DNA of 64,000 bases from Chlamydomonas sphaeroides. Lineage: Eukaryota > Chlorophyta > Chlorophyceae > Chlamydomonadales > Chlamydomonadaceae. Below are positions 10,331 to 23,600 of this stretch, one piece after another. A program made the position numbers and the translations under genes. The stretch is from the NCBI GenBank assembly GCA_001662425.1, contig BDDC01000314.1:1-64000 (forward strand). Reading direction: 5' to 3'. Under the pieces are notes generated by a model. It ran no database searches. It was not told where the DNA came from and saw only the letters and a program-made list of their open reading frames with translations. Position 1 is the stretch's first letter; each line of letters begins with the position of its first letter.

Positions 10331-11601
10331 GCTGCCATCCACGGCATGCACTGCACACGGGCAACGCCAAAGATCCAGTGTGCGAGTTGTTAACAAGCAA
10401 ATAACATCTGATGTCGTATGTGAAGCGCACCGCGAACAGCGAGTTGTCGCGATGTCCCGCTTGCGGGAGCGAACGGTCGCCCGCGGGCTCGGCAGGGGTT
10501 AAGTAACGCAGTCATCGTCACCAAGTATTTGCAGGCGGAGTCAGCGATGGCGAGTTTGTGGCAGGACCCCAAAGCCCAAACCGTGCCTGCTTTCCCCATG
10601 TGGACCCCACCGTACCCTATCGGCGCTCACCTCGCCCAGTCCTGTTATGAAAACGAGGAGTGTCACAACGCATCAGCTTTCACGCAGCACCTGTCACTTG
10701 ATTAAGGTGGGGGACCATTGTGTAGCGGACGGCACCGAGCAACCTCTAGCGGCGACTCTAGCGGCGACTCTAGCGGCGACATCCTCTCCACACTGCCACT
10801 GGCGCGGGATAGACTACTTTAGGCTAGGCTTGCTACGCGTTAACCATGCTGAAGCTCGTCTACTGACCAATTCGCCGCATGCCTATCCCATTCCACAGGT
10901 TCGCTTCCGGTTGCGTTATGGGGTTGGGCCGGGCCGCTAGGCGCCAGTGGCAGTTACTTGGACTCTTGCGTGCGTAACGCGCCACCAGGTGGGTTGGTCG
11001 GCTGTCGCGAGGCATCTCCCGAGGCCCTCGCGGCCGGCGGCGCAGACGCGCCGCCGGCTGCGCGAGCTGCATGTGTGTTGCGGCGGTGCACCGAGATCAC
11101 CATCCTGGCTGCCGCCCGGGCCCAGCTCACACAGAAAACCAACGGCATGGCACGCCATTCTGCCCCCTACCGTGTGGCTATCATATTTGAATCTAAACCG
11201 TCAGTGTCGGTCTCTGCGCAGCGGTCGGGGCGGGGTCGGGTAGGAGCGCGCAGAGCGACGCGGGAGACGCGCGGGAAGACCGGGGCAGGCGCTTGGGTTT
11301 GGGCTGCGTGTGCGAATGAGAAGGGCTTCGCTCCACTTAGGCAACCTAATCAGTGTGTAGCTTCGGGAACAGCTCAATATAACTTCAGGACGTTCACGGA
11401 ACACCGCAGCAAAGGACGCGTGTCTCTGAGCTGCTTCCCGCCACCTGCCTTCTTTGTACTTGTCCCTCCTTTGATATGTTTCGCTCTTGCAACCATAACA
11501 ACAAAGTGACGTGATCGGCGCGAACAGCGACAGCGCAGCGACAAGGAGCTGTCCCTCGGACTGACTCGTAAACAGCGAGCTTCTTCTCTGTAAGCGCCGC
11601 G
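10331..11601. other. Divergent intergenic region, methyltransferase / GFPT
   Basis: Separates two head-to-head genes, so both promoters should lie here. A 12-base unit (tctagcggcgac) is repeated three times in tandem at about 10745-10780. No coding exon was supported. Confidence 0.5.
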
Positions 11602-14600
11602 ATGTGCGGCATTGTTGGGTACTACACGTTCAACGTCCGGAGAGACCTGCAGTACGTGCTGGACTGCCTGTTCAATGGCCTCAAGCGGCTCGAGTATCGC
11701 GGCTACGACTCTGCCGGCATCGCCTTTGACGTCGTGGACCCGTATCCGCTCACACAGCACCGCGCGGATGGGCAGGAGGTGATCGCAGAGGAGAACGGCG
11801 TGCATGACTCGGCGGTGCCGCTGATCGTCAAGGAGGTCGGTAAGGTGGACGCGCTGGAGCGGATGGCCTACGATACCGTGCAGCGGGACCAGCTGGACCT
11901 CAAGCGCGAGTATCGCAGCCAGGTCGGCATCGCGCACACGCGCTGGGCGACGCACGGCCCGCCGTCGGCGGTCAACAGCCACCCCATCCCGTCGGACCCG
12001 GAGGCCCAGTTCGTGGTCGTGCACAACGGCATTATCACGAACTACAACCTCATAAAGGACTTCCTGGTGCGCCGGGGTTGGAAGGGGTCGCAGCGCCGGC
12101 ACGGCCAGCGGCCGGGCAAGCGAGCCCGTGCCACCGCCGTCAAGCGGTTGGATGTGGGTCAGGCACGGTGGAAGCCCACGCCCTGGGATGGGCAAAGGGC
12201 CAGGGCTGGGCCAGCGATTACCACTTGAGCAACATAGTATGCCAAGCCACGGCAGTGGCGGGGCTTGGTGAGGGCCGGGCTTGGGCGGCCCGCGCAACGC
12301 TCTTCAGCAGCACAGCTGCTCAGCAGCGACGCGGCGCAGCGTGACGTGGGCGGCCCTGTGCGGGCCGCGTGGGACCACCCGCTCGGGCTGGGCCGCTTTG
12401 CGAGGAAGCGTTTACATAAGGCGCCGGTCACCTCGTCAGTCACCACACCAGGTATGCTGTGGGCCCCGCTCGCACCGCCCGCAGATCAAGCACGGGGAGA
12501 CGTTCTTGACGGAGACGGACACGGAGGTCATCCCCAAGCTGTGCAAGTTCGTGTACGACCGGTTGCCCGAAAAGGTTCCCTTCCCCAAGGTGCGATGGAC
12601 TCGCGATCATTCGGGACTCCTCTCTCCATAACATTCCCCAATGGGGGTTTCCCAACCAACCCTCTGCACCGAAGGCGCTTGGGATGGGCCACGCTCCTGT
12701 CTTGCGGCTGATGGCGCCCAACCCAGGGCGGCGGGGCTAGGGCGCCGGCCCCCACTCGCCGTGCCCTCCGCCGTCACACGCCGGGGCAGCGCTCAATGCC
12801 TCAACCCGTGCCGTCGCCGTCCCTGCGGCCCTACAGCTGGTCATGGAGGTGCTCAAAAAGCTGGAGGGCGCGTATGCGGTGCTGGTCAAGAGCACGCACT
12901 ACCCGGGTGAGGGCTGGGCGAGGTACTACTCAGTGATGGAGGCCCCCGTAGAGCAAGGCCTTGCCCGGGCCCTTGCCCGCGTGCCTGGCCCCCGGGTGCG
13001 CCTCAGCCCAGCGGCAGCTGTTTCGTGGGGCCGGGCGCGGGGCAGGCGCGGTTCAGCCCGTGGCATGGGGCCGCCGGCGCTCGGGGCTGGCAAGGCGCGC
13101 ATGATGCAGCTGGACGGCAGGCGGCGACGGAGGGCGTGCGGCCAACGTGCGCTGGAAGGCCTGGCAGGGCCCCTTGCCTGCTGTGCGTGTTTCGCCCAAT
13201 ACACGGCCGAGCGCGTGGCTGGCAGCGGCGATGGGCCGTTGTCTCCCGGCGGTGGCTGGTGCTGGCCTGAAACGGCCTAAATGGGTTTCGTGGGCGTGTG
13301 CTGGGGGGGGCGCGTTTCGTGGGCGTGTGCTGAGGGGGCTGCGCGTTACGTGTGTGCTTGGGTACCTGCTCACCCTTGCAGGCGAGCTGGTGGCGTGCAA
13401 GCGCGGCAGCCCCATGATCCTGGGCATCCGCGAGGCGCCCGGCGTGCGCCGCACCTCGTTCAACCGCCTGCACGATGCCTCGGACACCAAGTGGCGCCAC
13501 GAGAGCATCGAGTGCTTCATCGCCAGCGACGCCAGCGCAGTCATTGAGCACACCAAGAAGTGCGTGTGGGGGATGCGGTGGGGTTGATGCGCATGGGCGG
13601 TCTGGGTGCAACAACCAAGCGTCGGACGACGCCATAGAAGTTCGTGGAGTGGATTTGCGGAACGGCGAGCGTGGAGAGGGGCAGGCGGCCCCTGGCTCGC
13701 GGTCCTGGCATGGGGACCAACACACGGCGGCTGCGGCGCCCCCTGCTCGTGCAGCCCTATGCGGTGTAGAGCAGCGTCAACTCCCCACTACCGGCCGGCA
13801 ATCAGCCAGCGCCTCGAAGCCTACCAAGCACAGCGGAGCGCGCCGACATGTTCTGACGCACGCGTGGTGTTTGATCGCCGTGCTGCAGGGTGATCGTGCT
13901 GGAGGACAACGACGTGTTGCACCTGTGCGGCGGCGGCTACGGCATCTACAACACGGCCGGCGACAATGTGGAGGAGGCGGTGCCGCGCGTGCTGCTGACG
14001 CTGCAGCTCGAGGTGGAGCAGATCATGAAGGTGCGGCGCCACAAGGACCGGGGGACCTGGGGGCCGAGGGCTGAGAGTTCTCATGACCGGCGTGTTACGA
14101 TGCGGTTGGCAGTCATCATGATCCACCGCACGTCAGGAGAGGCATCATATCAGCTAGCAACGGCATGGCAGCGGCAGGGGCTTGTCCACACCGTGCCGGT
14201 ATCATGACCAGCCCATTACTTCCTGCTACAATATCATAATGCCTGTGCAGGGCGGCTACGACCACTTCATGCAGAAGGAGATCCACGAGCAGCCCGAGTC
14301 GCTGCTGCAGACCATGCGCGGCCGCGTGCAGTTCCAGCGGCCCGCGGTGGGCAACCCCTATCTCACGCAGGTGCGGAACCCGGGGCACCAGTGGTGCTGG
14401 GCACTGCCACCGAATGTTGCACACGCGTGTGGCCAACCTGGGCGCAACGTGCGGGTGGTGCGGGGCGTTGGAGAGATACAGATAGGGGGGAACTTGAAAT
14501 GACTGGAGCTTATCATACCGGAGCACTCAGCACAGGCGCTGAACCGACGTTGCAACATTCTAAAATTGCGCGTTCCAAGCCGTCCGCGTTGGGGCATCGG

Positions 14601-17515
14601 AGCAGCCCAAGGCCGAGGCTTTGCAGTTGCGGTCGAGGAGAGCGTGTGCTGGCACGGCTTCTACAGCACCGCGGCAGCGCACCTGCAGCGCACCGGCGCC
14701 CAACATCCGGCCGCTGCGCCAGCGTCACGGAACTGCAACCTGCTGCGCTGGCGACCCACCCCTGGCCCACCGTCCCTTTCCCTCCCCTGCACCTCGTTCC
14801 CTGTCCGCAGCGCGTCAAGCTGGGCGGCCTGGTGGAGCACGGCGCCGCCATCCAGCGCTCGCGGCGCGTGCTGCTCATCGCGTGCGGCACCTCGTTCCAC
14901 GCCTGCCTGGCGGCGCGGCAGACGTTGGAGGAGATGTGCGAGGTGCCTGTGGTGCTGGAGCTGGCCAGCGACTTCCTGGACCGCCGCTGCCCAATCTTCA
15001 GGTGCCTGCTGGGTTTTCCGCTAGGTTCTGGACCGCATTCACGGCTCCGCGGTGCCCCGGCCTGCAAGTACGGCTGCTGCCTCTTGCTGCGGGCAACTAC
15101 CTCGCTCGCTCCTGTGCTCCTCCCGGTCGCGCAGCTGAGACTCATTTCCCTCGACGCGGTCTGGCCATCCCTCACCTGCTCGTCTGCTGCCTGCCTGCCT
15201 GCCCCCTGCTTCCCCACACACCACAGAGACGACTGCTGCTTCTTCCTGTCGCAGAGCGGCGAGACCGCCGACACGCTGCGCTCGCTCGAGTACGCCAAGG
15301 CGCATGGCGCGCTGTGCGTGGGCGTGACCAACACGGTGGGGCCGCGAGCGCGTGATCCATTGCATAGCATGAGCGCATCAACGCGATGAGGACCAGGCCC
15401 TGACCGCTGTTGTGGCGGGCGGTCCCGGCCCGCATGGGCTCCACTCTGGCAGCGAGGATTGGCCGCGAGGATCTAGCTTTCACTCTGGCAGCGAGCACTC
15501 TGGCAGCAAGCACGCTGGCTTCCACTCTGGCAGCAAGGATCTGCCTGACTGTGCAATCCATACGGGTACCACCCCCGCAGGTGGGCTCGGCCATCTCCCG
15601 CGGCACGCACTGCGGCATGCACCTCAACGCGGGCTACGAGATCGGCGTGGCCTCCACCAAGGCCTACACCAGCCAGATCCTGGCCATCACCATGATGGCG
15701 CTGCAGCTGGCGGAGGACAGCATCAGCAAGCGCGAGCGGAGGGACAGCATCATCGACGAGCTGGGTGAGAAAGGGCCACTTAATGCGGGGCGTGTGATCT
15801 GGGCAAGGGGCTGCGCGAGGAAGCGGTCAGGGCACGGGCTGGGGCGCCAGGGGCTCGGAATTGGGACGGAGCCTCACAGGCTGAGCCAGGAGGCTGTTGC
15901 GAGGGCGAGGGCTGTGGCTGGGCACTGGCATATGAGAGTCCGTGCATGCCACCTAGCGGCCCCGCTGAACCCCTTGCTCCGGCCACAGGTGCATGCCTGA
16001 CGCACGCCGCTCTCCTCCCTCACCCTCCCTGCCTCCCTGCCTCTTCCCCCCAAACCCACCCAGGCCAGCTGCCGGGCAAGGTGCGGTCCACGCTCATGCT
16101 GGACGCCTCCATGCGTGAGCTGGCGGAGCAGCTGCGAGGCGCGACCTCGCTGCTGTTCTTCGGCCGCGGCTACAACTACGCCACCGCGCTCGAGGCGGCG
16201 CTCAAGGTGCGCGCGGGCTCCGCGGCCGGCGCTGTGTACTAAATGTGGTGCTCATAGCATGCGGCGGTGGCAGCGTGGATGCCCGGTGTCGCGTTGTAGC
16301 GCTGTGGCAGCGCCTCAGCAGAATGCTGCAGGGGCCCTGGGATACGAGGGCTGCGACAGTGCCAAAGCGGAAAGCTGCGGCTACTGCAGGGGACGCCGGC
16401 CCCGCTTGCCCCGCTCGCGCGCGATCGCATGGCGGCTCCGTAGGCGTGGGTACGCAGCGTGGGTACGAAGCGTGGGTACGCAGCATGGGTATGCAGCGTG
16501 GGTACGCAGCGTGGGTATGCAGCGTGGGTACGCAGCCGGAGACGCCCATGGTGCCTCCGTTGGCGTAGCTAGAAGCGTGGGTACGCAGAAGAGGGCGTAC
16601 ACGAGCTTTAAGCCTGGTGCCGTGCCCGTGCTATGCCTGCCTGGTATCAAAACCCGCCAGGTCAAGGAGGTCGCACTCATCCACAGCGAGGGCATCCTGG
16701 CAGGCGAGATGAAGCACGGCCCGCTGGCGCTGGTGGACAAGCACATGCCCATCGTCGTCATCGCCACGCGGTGAGCAGCCATGTCCAGCGCCGGTGTGGC
16801 CGGCTGGGCCCGAGGTGCTGGGCCCGTGCTGATGAGGCTCGCGCAGCTGCCCTGCCCTGGGCCCGTCGCAACGCCCGCCGGCCTGTGATGTGCGGTGCCA
16901 GCGTCGTAGGTTGCTTGCGGACTTGCGTGTGCAGTGGCGCTGCTGTGACTCAGCTGCCGCCTCTCGTCTCTGCAATCCCCTCCCGGGAACATGGGAATAC
17001 TGGCCTGCCATGGGACTTGTTCGCTGTCCTCGCCACTTCTCTACCCACTACGTACCTCGCCTCCCGTCCCCGCAGCGACGGCATGTACAAGAAGATGGAG
17101 TCCGTCATCCAGCAGCTGCTGGCGCGCGACGCGCAGCTCTACATCCTGTGCAACGAGGGCGACGAGTCCATGAAGGCCTACGAGGCCAAGGGCAGCAAGC
17201 TCATACAGGTGCGCCACAAGACAGCCGGCTGGGCTCCGTGGCCTGCCCATATGACTGCCCTGTCGTGGCCGCCACGTGTGGAACTAGTCCGCTCTGCCGC
17301 GCCCGACAAACCCGCCCCAGCTGTGCCCAAGCCGAACCCCTTCCCCGCTCCTCCCTCCCTGCATCCAGGTGCCCGAGACCGTGGACTGCCTGCAGCCGGT
17401 GCTCAACATCGTGCCGCTGCAGCTGCTGTCGTACCACCTCACCGTGCTGCGGGGGCTCAACGTCGACCAGCCGCGCAACCTCGCCAAGAGCGTCACCGTC
17501 TCGGAGGAGCACTGA
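11602..17515 (+). CDS. GFPT: Glutamine:fructose-6-phosphate amidotransferase (isomerising)
   Basis: Makes glucosamine-6-phosphate from fructose-6-phosphate and glutamine, the entry step to UDP-GlcNAc, in the cytosol. Thirteen exons: 11602-12066, 12485-12589, 12837-12906, 13382-13559, 13889-14030, 14251-14370, 14811-15001, 15227-15335, 15581-15764, 16064-16206, 16661-16770, 17076-17208 and 17369-17515. They give 698 residues, the size of eukaryotic GFPT. The start MCGIVGY places the glutaminase nucleophile at Cys2. RLEYRGYDSAG, HTRWATHG and VVHNGIITN complete the class II amidotransferase domain. Two SIS isomerase domains follow: LLIACGTSFHACLAARQTLE, FFLSQSGETADT and GVASTKAYTSQ in the first; SEGILAGEMKHGPLALVD in the second. 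The end, PRNLAKSVTVSEEH, is the conserved C-terminal loop. Introns carry several simple repeats. Confidence 0.97.
13286..13340. repeat. Direct repeat in a GFPT intron
   Basis: The block gtttcgtgggcgtgtgctg occurs twice in close succession in the intron before the exon at 13382, separated by a run of G. Confidence 0.7.
15436..15543. repeat. Short irregular repeats in a GFPT intron
   Basis: Five copies of the core ctctggcagc in irregular spacing, in the intron between the exons ending at 15335 and starting at 15581. Consistent with slippage products. Confidence 0.75.
16444..16540. repeat. 13-bp minisatellite, about 7 copies, in a GFPT intron
   Basis: Unit gcgtgggtacgca with c/t and g/a variants, starting at 16444 and recurring every 13 bases. 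One further isolated copy lies at about 16573. Confidence 0.9.
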
Positions 17516-20500
17516 GGCGCGGGACGGAGGGGGTGTGAGCCAGAGGCGGCATGATGGGGGAAAGCATGTGCCGGCCGGCAAGCGGCGGGAGCCGTGAGTG
17601 CCCAGCGGCGCCGTAAGCCGGGCAGCGAGCACGCTGAGCTGCCGCGCAGAATGCATTAAAGAGGACTCCTGGATGCCGCTGGCGTCGGGGTCTGGATCAG
17701 TTACGCGCGAGTTGCGCCGCCCGGCCGACGGCCTCCGGGCCGTGACGCGCAGCTGCAGGGCAGAGCCACGTCGGCCCTGTGCTGCGGCGCGCAGGCCGCC
17801 CGGGATCCCTTTCCTTGCGCTGTCCAGACCTCGGGCGCCACCTCGGGCTTGGCAGCGTCGCTCGCTGCGCCCCGCTGACTGGCCGGCAGAGTCGCTGTGT
17901 TGGAGGAGTGCGGAGCGCCGACAACGTCGGGGCCGCAACCCTCGACGCGCCAGGCGCCTGCGGCGTCGGGCTGGCTGGCCCAGTCGCTGGGGACGGCACA
18001 CGGCGGCACTCCCAAAGCAGCGCGATGGGCAGGGAGCGCGGCGCTATGCCGGCCAAGGCGATGGCGAGAGGCAGAACGGCCGCAAGCCGTGTCGGGGGAG
18101 GGCCATACTGGGTGCGGAGGATGGCAGGGCACGGCAGCGCCGGGGCCGCTGGGCGAGGCCGTGCCCTGGCGCGCAGCAAGCAGCTCAGGACGATGGCGAG
18201 GGAGCGTGGCCCGGCATCGTGCCCCTCACCTCGAGGCAGACGGGCCTGGCCCCGGCAACCTGGACTTGGACGCTGGTTCACATGGGCCCGCGGCCGTGGC
18301 GCTGCTGGCCAGCGGAATTGCTGCGGTATGAAAGGGCAGGAGCGGGCACGGTATCCCGCATGGGGTCGCGCTAGGTGAGGGGCAGACGTACGGCGCGTAC
18401 GGAATGGGGCAGGCAGACACACGTGCATTCTCAGGCGGAGGGCGGGGGGCACGAGTAGTGGCGGGGGATGCGGTTTGGATGCGAGCTGCGGCCGCAGGGA
18501 GGAAGGAAAGCGGTGGGCGGCTGCCCAGGCTCCGACGAGCCCAGGGGCAGGGGTGCGCCTGCTTCAGCCGTATGTATGGGATGGTGCGGCACCCTTCAGT
18601 CCTGTGTGCCGATGTGAAGGGAAAGGCATGGCTGCGCTGAGACCTGGCCGGCTGTGGGTCGATCGCTTGCGTTCTTCGCTAGGGCTTCATACATGTCGCG
18701 CGGCCATGGACGTGAGTGCGCGTGCTGGGCCGGCATCATTGGTGTGGCCGTCGCAGGTGTTACCGCAGGTGGGCTGTGGACCGCACTGCTTATGCGTAGC
18801 TTCTGTGGGGGGTCGTGACTCTGCGCTATGCTCAGACTCCTGGACAGGACGACGGGAGGCCGTGCTGCTGGGGCTCGTGCTGAAACCTGCTGGGCACGGC
18901 GTTAATACCGTAGAACATGCGAAGTGCTGTGTAGGTCGCAGCGCTGTAAGCCATCTACCCTCGAATCTCGCTTCAGGATACACGCAGGAGTTGGTAATTG
19001 CAATGAATCGGTTGTCCGCGGCATTCCACCGCGTTTTCCGCCAACCGTCAGATCGAACGCCTGTGCTCCCCCGGAGCCCCGGTAAGTCCCAGCCAGCCGC
19101 CGACGACGTATAGATATACAATGAATACACGAGGGCTGCTGAGCGGCAGCTTGCAGCGACACATCCCGTTTACGACAACTCATCGAGAAACGCGAACTAA
19201 GGCAGCGCGGTATCCGACACCAGAGTGCCGAGACCACCGCCCGCCCGCCATGGGCCGCATTCACCGTAGCAGCAGCACCTGCCTGCTGCATGTGCTCCGG
19301 CCGCCACACACACACACGAGCGCTAACACACACGAGCGCCACCACCCACGACCCACAACTCACAAGCGGCGGTGCAGCGGCAGCACCTGGGCATGCAGCA
19401 CAGCAGCAGCACCTCGCCGGCAGTGGCCGCACTCGAAAATGGACGGGGATGTGACTCCATCGGAATGGGGAAAATGGGGGTAAAAAGCCCCCACCCCGTC
19501 CGTCGTCCTTCATTCCTCTGGGGCCCTCTGGCCGCCCCCCGTCAGCAGGGCTACTTCAGTTCAAGGAATCGAAACGCAGGCGCCGCCCTATCAAGTCTCG
19601 CCATACGTGCTCCCGTGCTTGTCCAGGACACTCGCTCTGGCAACGCCGACCCAACCGTTTCGGGGGTTTTTCAACATCCAGGCAACTGCTGGGCATCCGA
19701 CAGCGGAACGGATGGCCATGGGACGCGAGCCGTGGCACCTTCACATAGCCGGGGTACGCGTGCGACAAAGAAATGGCTGGCACCCCGCCCATCGCCCTCG
19801 CGCTAGCACAGGCAGCATGCAGCGGCCACTATCGCGGCAGTCGCGCGCCGCTCAGCCAGCCTCACAAGGCCAGGAGCCAGGGCCCGCCCTCGCTGCCATC
19901 TCAGCCCCCAACACCATTGTGATCCCGCCGCTTGGCGCCGCCAGCTGCTGGCTCCACGTGCGCCAACGCATATCCACCTATCCAACACGACATCCGTTCT
20001 TACGCCGTGCTGCTTCATCCGGGAGCGGCGGTGCGGTGCTGCAAAGCATATGAGATATGCATGATGGGATAGATCGATGTGATGAATGCAGGTGGTGCCA
20101 CTCGCCACGCACGCGCGAGCGGCCCCAGCCTGCCGCCGTACAGCTTCTGCCGCACAGCTCCCTCCCGTAAAAAGACAGCAGATCGAGAGCGCGGCTCGGC
20201 ATCCAGTCAGCCGCTCTCTCGCCAGGCTAGTTCATCCCGCTCGCTCGGCTGCTGCAGGCAAACGGAGCAAGACACCATACGTAGCAGGTACGGTAGCTGG
20301 ACACCCGGCTGCTTCGTAGATAGCGGTGCCCGCCAGGCAGGCATGTGAGCCACACGTTGGCCACCACAACATGCGCAACAAGCCGAGCGAGCCAGCTGCT
20401 GCTGCATTCCACTAGCTAGCTACGTTCGAGGACCCGCATCGATCGCAAACGCACCGCCAGCAGTGCCATGCAGCACGCGGCCGCCTGCTCGCGCCCGCGC

Positions 20501-20634
20501 CGCCAACACAGGCCGCCGCCGTGCAGCAGCTTGCTGGGCAGCAATCAACCGCCGATTACGCAGATCACGGCAAACAACCCAACATACCTGCTTTGTGCTG
20601 CTGCGCTGCTGCGCCACTGCGCCGCTGCTCGTCA
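17516..20634. other. 3.1-kb convergent intergenic region
   Basis: Lies between the stop codons of GFPT (+) and the membrane protein gene (-). Many overlapping open frames exist on all six frames, as expected at this GC content. None shows a family motif or a splice chain. Dispersed repeat R1 copy 2 lies at 19184-19237. Confidence 0.45.
19184..19237. repeat. Dispersed repeat R1, copy 2
   Basis: Matches 6163-6214 in the same orientation (shared cgagaaacgcgaac, aaggcagc and caccagagtgcc). It is followed within 100 bases by a CA-rich stretch. Confidence 0.75.
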
Positions 20635-23600
20635 TCAAGCCGGCCCGACGGCCGCCCTACCACTGTGCTGCTGCGCCAGGGGCGGTGCGATGGCAAAGCG
20701 GCTGGCGCTCGACGGCCGGCGCCCCCCAGAAGGCGACGCATCCCCCGCCCCGACCCACGCGCCCACGGCTGCGCTGGCGGCGCTCGAAATGCTCAGACGC
20801 GAGTTGCTCGCCGAGGGGCTGACGGGATGGGCCGCTGCCTTGCCGCCGCCAGGCGCGCTCGTACGGCCCTGGCGGCCGGCGGAGTCGCTGCGGCCGCGCC
20901 CACCAGCACCACCACCTGCTGTCGGGCTCCGCGCGGCGGTGCCAGCCTCGACGTCAGAAAGGTCGTCCATCGCCGCAGCTGCCGCCGCCGGCACGCCGGT
21001 CGCCACGTGCAGGCTGAGCTTGCTGGGGCTGACCGCCGCAGCCGAGGCCGCGGCCGTTGGCTTGGGCAGCATGGGGCTGCTGGAGGAGGTGCGGCTGATC
21101 GGCGGCTCCGGATGAAGCTGCGCCCGGCTGCCGCCGCCCACGATGGCCGCCTTGGCCACCTGGTACAGCGACATGCCGCCAGCAGCTGGCGCCGGGCCGC
21201 TGCCGCCTCCTTCCGAGGGCCGGAAGGCGTGCTGCTGCCGCCGGCTGCTGGCTGCGCCGCCGCCGAGCTCGGGGTCGCCGGCGGCACCCGCCTGCTGCTG
21301 CGCGGCGCTGCTGGCTGCGTCGCGCGAGGACCGGCTCGTCAGGAAGCTGATCACCATTAGCAGCGCCGTGCCGACCTGGAGGAAGGTGCCGAAGGCGCCT
21401 GCGGCAGGTTGGGAGGACGGTGCGTGGCATGTCGGCGGGCGGGTGCGGCGGTGGAGGTAGGAGTTCGGCGGCGTACGCGTGGGCGCGGCATGGTGCTGGG
21501 TGTGTAGTCACAGTCGGGAGCAAGCTGGCTCGCGCCGAGCCAGCTGCAGCAGCTCGCTAGGTGCTGCTGGAGTAGCTGGAGGCGCCCGAGCTGCCGTACG
21601 TGAGGCAAGCAACGACAGCAGGGCCTGCCGTTGGCGCCGATGCGGTGCTTTCGCTCGTGGTTCCAGACGCAGCTGCCGAGCGCATGTCGCACGCTTCGCT
21701 CGCGGGCAGTGACAATGCGCATGTCATCGTCCCGCCCCGCCCCTGCTGACTGCTGACTGCTTGCACGCACGCTCGCTGGCCGCCCTCTCACCGCCGCACG
21801 TGCCCCACAGCGACAGCCAGGCGCTGTCTTTCGTGACTTTGATCATGTTGAAGAAGGGCTGCAGCCGAATGCGAGCCTGGCGAGGATTGGGTGGTAAGGC
21901 CGGGTACACGTGGATCGATGGCGCTGTAGGCAGGGGGCCTGTGGTCTGGCTACTCACAACCCGCCCCTGTGGGCCGGCGAGTGCAGGCAGGCCACTCGAC
22001 AGCTGCGTAGGGCATCGCATCGATCGCACTCGGCGGCTGCTATACGTAGAACGCTCTTCCGTGACCGACCGCGGCTACCTGCTGCATCGTATATGTACGT
22101 GTACACATGTATGCGATTAATATATGCACATGTATGTACTATATCGTCCGGTACCGCGGCTACCTGCTGCAACGTAGCCAGCTCCTGCGGCGTCAGCCCG
22201 CTGAAGCACGGCCGCGCCGCCAACTCGGTCGCCACCAGCGCGCCGTCCTCTGCGACGCGGCTCAGAAACCACTCGCGGCGCGTGGGCGCCTGGCGGGAGC
22301 GGCGGGGCAGCAGGTGCGCGCGCTTGCAGCCCAGGGGGACAGGGCGCGTAGGGGGCTTCGGCCCTCCGTCCTGATCGCCCTACCTCCTTAAAACACGGCG
22401 AGTCAAGCTCGCCGTACATCTATTTCTATTTTATTTCGTGCGCTTGCAAGAGATATCGGGTACCACCATAACCTAGGTAAAGTGCGTGAATGGCTGCATG
22501 CATGGTAGCCATGGCAGCAGACTGCTGGCGGCGCAACCAGTTGTGATACGTGCACCGCACGCGGCTGTTCGGTTACTGGCTCGCCCTGCCTGCTGCTTAC
22601 CAAGGCCGACGTGTAGTTGTTTGTGCGCACATAGTTAGCCAGCGTGAGGCCCGGCCCGACCTGGGGGCAGCGCGCGCAGGACAGATGTTGATAAGTGTGC
22701 GCGCATAACCTAATACTCTACTTAACCTGCATACTCTATCTGTTTGACACCTCGTGTTAAGCCAAACTCGCCTGTAGCTTCATGATGAGGACGCCATCGT
22801 CGCAGTCGGGGCAGCTGCTCTGGCTGGGGATCACGACGCCCGCGTGGTAGGCGAAGCCCGGCAGCGTGGTGTTGGGGTCGAACAGCACCGAGAGGCCGTC
22901 GTCGGGGTGGTTGGAGAAGAGCGGATACAGCACTAGCGTTTGGCCGGGGGCTAGGTGTTGGCAGGTCTGGGAGGCGGGGGTCATGCTGGAGGCTGGCGTG
23001 GCCGGGTAGTCGTTACTGACCAGGCTGCGGGGGCGGGCGGCGTGAGAAACACACACACACACACACACGTTGTGTATGTTAAGTGTTGTATAAGGCAGAA
23101 ACTATAGCTAGCGGGAGGTCGTGGCCGGGTGGTAGGTCGTTGCGGATCAGGCTATGCGGGGGCGGGCGGGTGGGCCGCGGCGGCGGCGGGCGATCGGCAC
23201 TGCTGCTGATCAGCCGCCCCGCCTGGGCAGAGCGCAGAATATACGGGTGAAGAGAAGTTGGGTGATGGGTGTGTGCTATGTGTTGTGGGCACAAGTTGGG
23301 TGATGGGTGTGTGCTGTGTGTTGTGTGTTCGCTCTGCGCTATGGGCACGCATTATTCGGCCACCCAACACATACTTGACACGCGCGTCGGCGGGCGCTGC
23401 GGCCGCACCAATGCGCATTACTAACACAAGGTACCGTATGTAACCTACACATTGGTACGAGGGCTGGGCGGGCCGGGGACCGAGGTCTCTTGCTCGAGGC
23501 GGCGCTGGGTTTCGTTACATACCCGCACCGGCGGTCAATGCAACACATCCCCGCCTCCTACGCACGACCGACGCGTCATCATCCCAGGGCGTGCCGCGCG

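Noticed and set aside
17598..18452. Long opposing frames in the GFPT 3' region
   Set aside because: Neither strand shows conserved motifs or splice-site pairs.
20521..21360. 279-codon + strand frame opposite the membrane-protein tail
   Set aside because: Antisense shadow of the Ala/Ser-rich C-terminal exon, whose minus-strand frame joins in phase to seven upstream exons.
23363..23395. Possible extra exon of the membrane protein (PADARVKYVL)
   Set aside because: It has an acceptor and donor, but its 33-base length does not give the phase required; the 47-base exon at 23714-23668 does.
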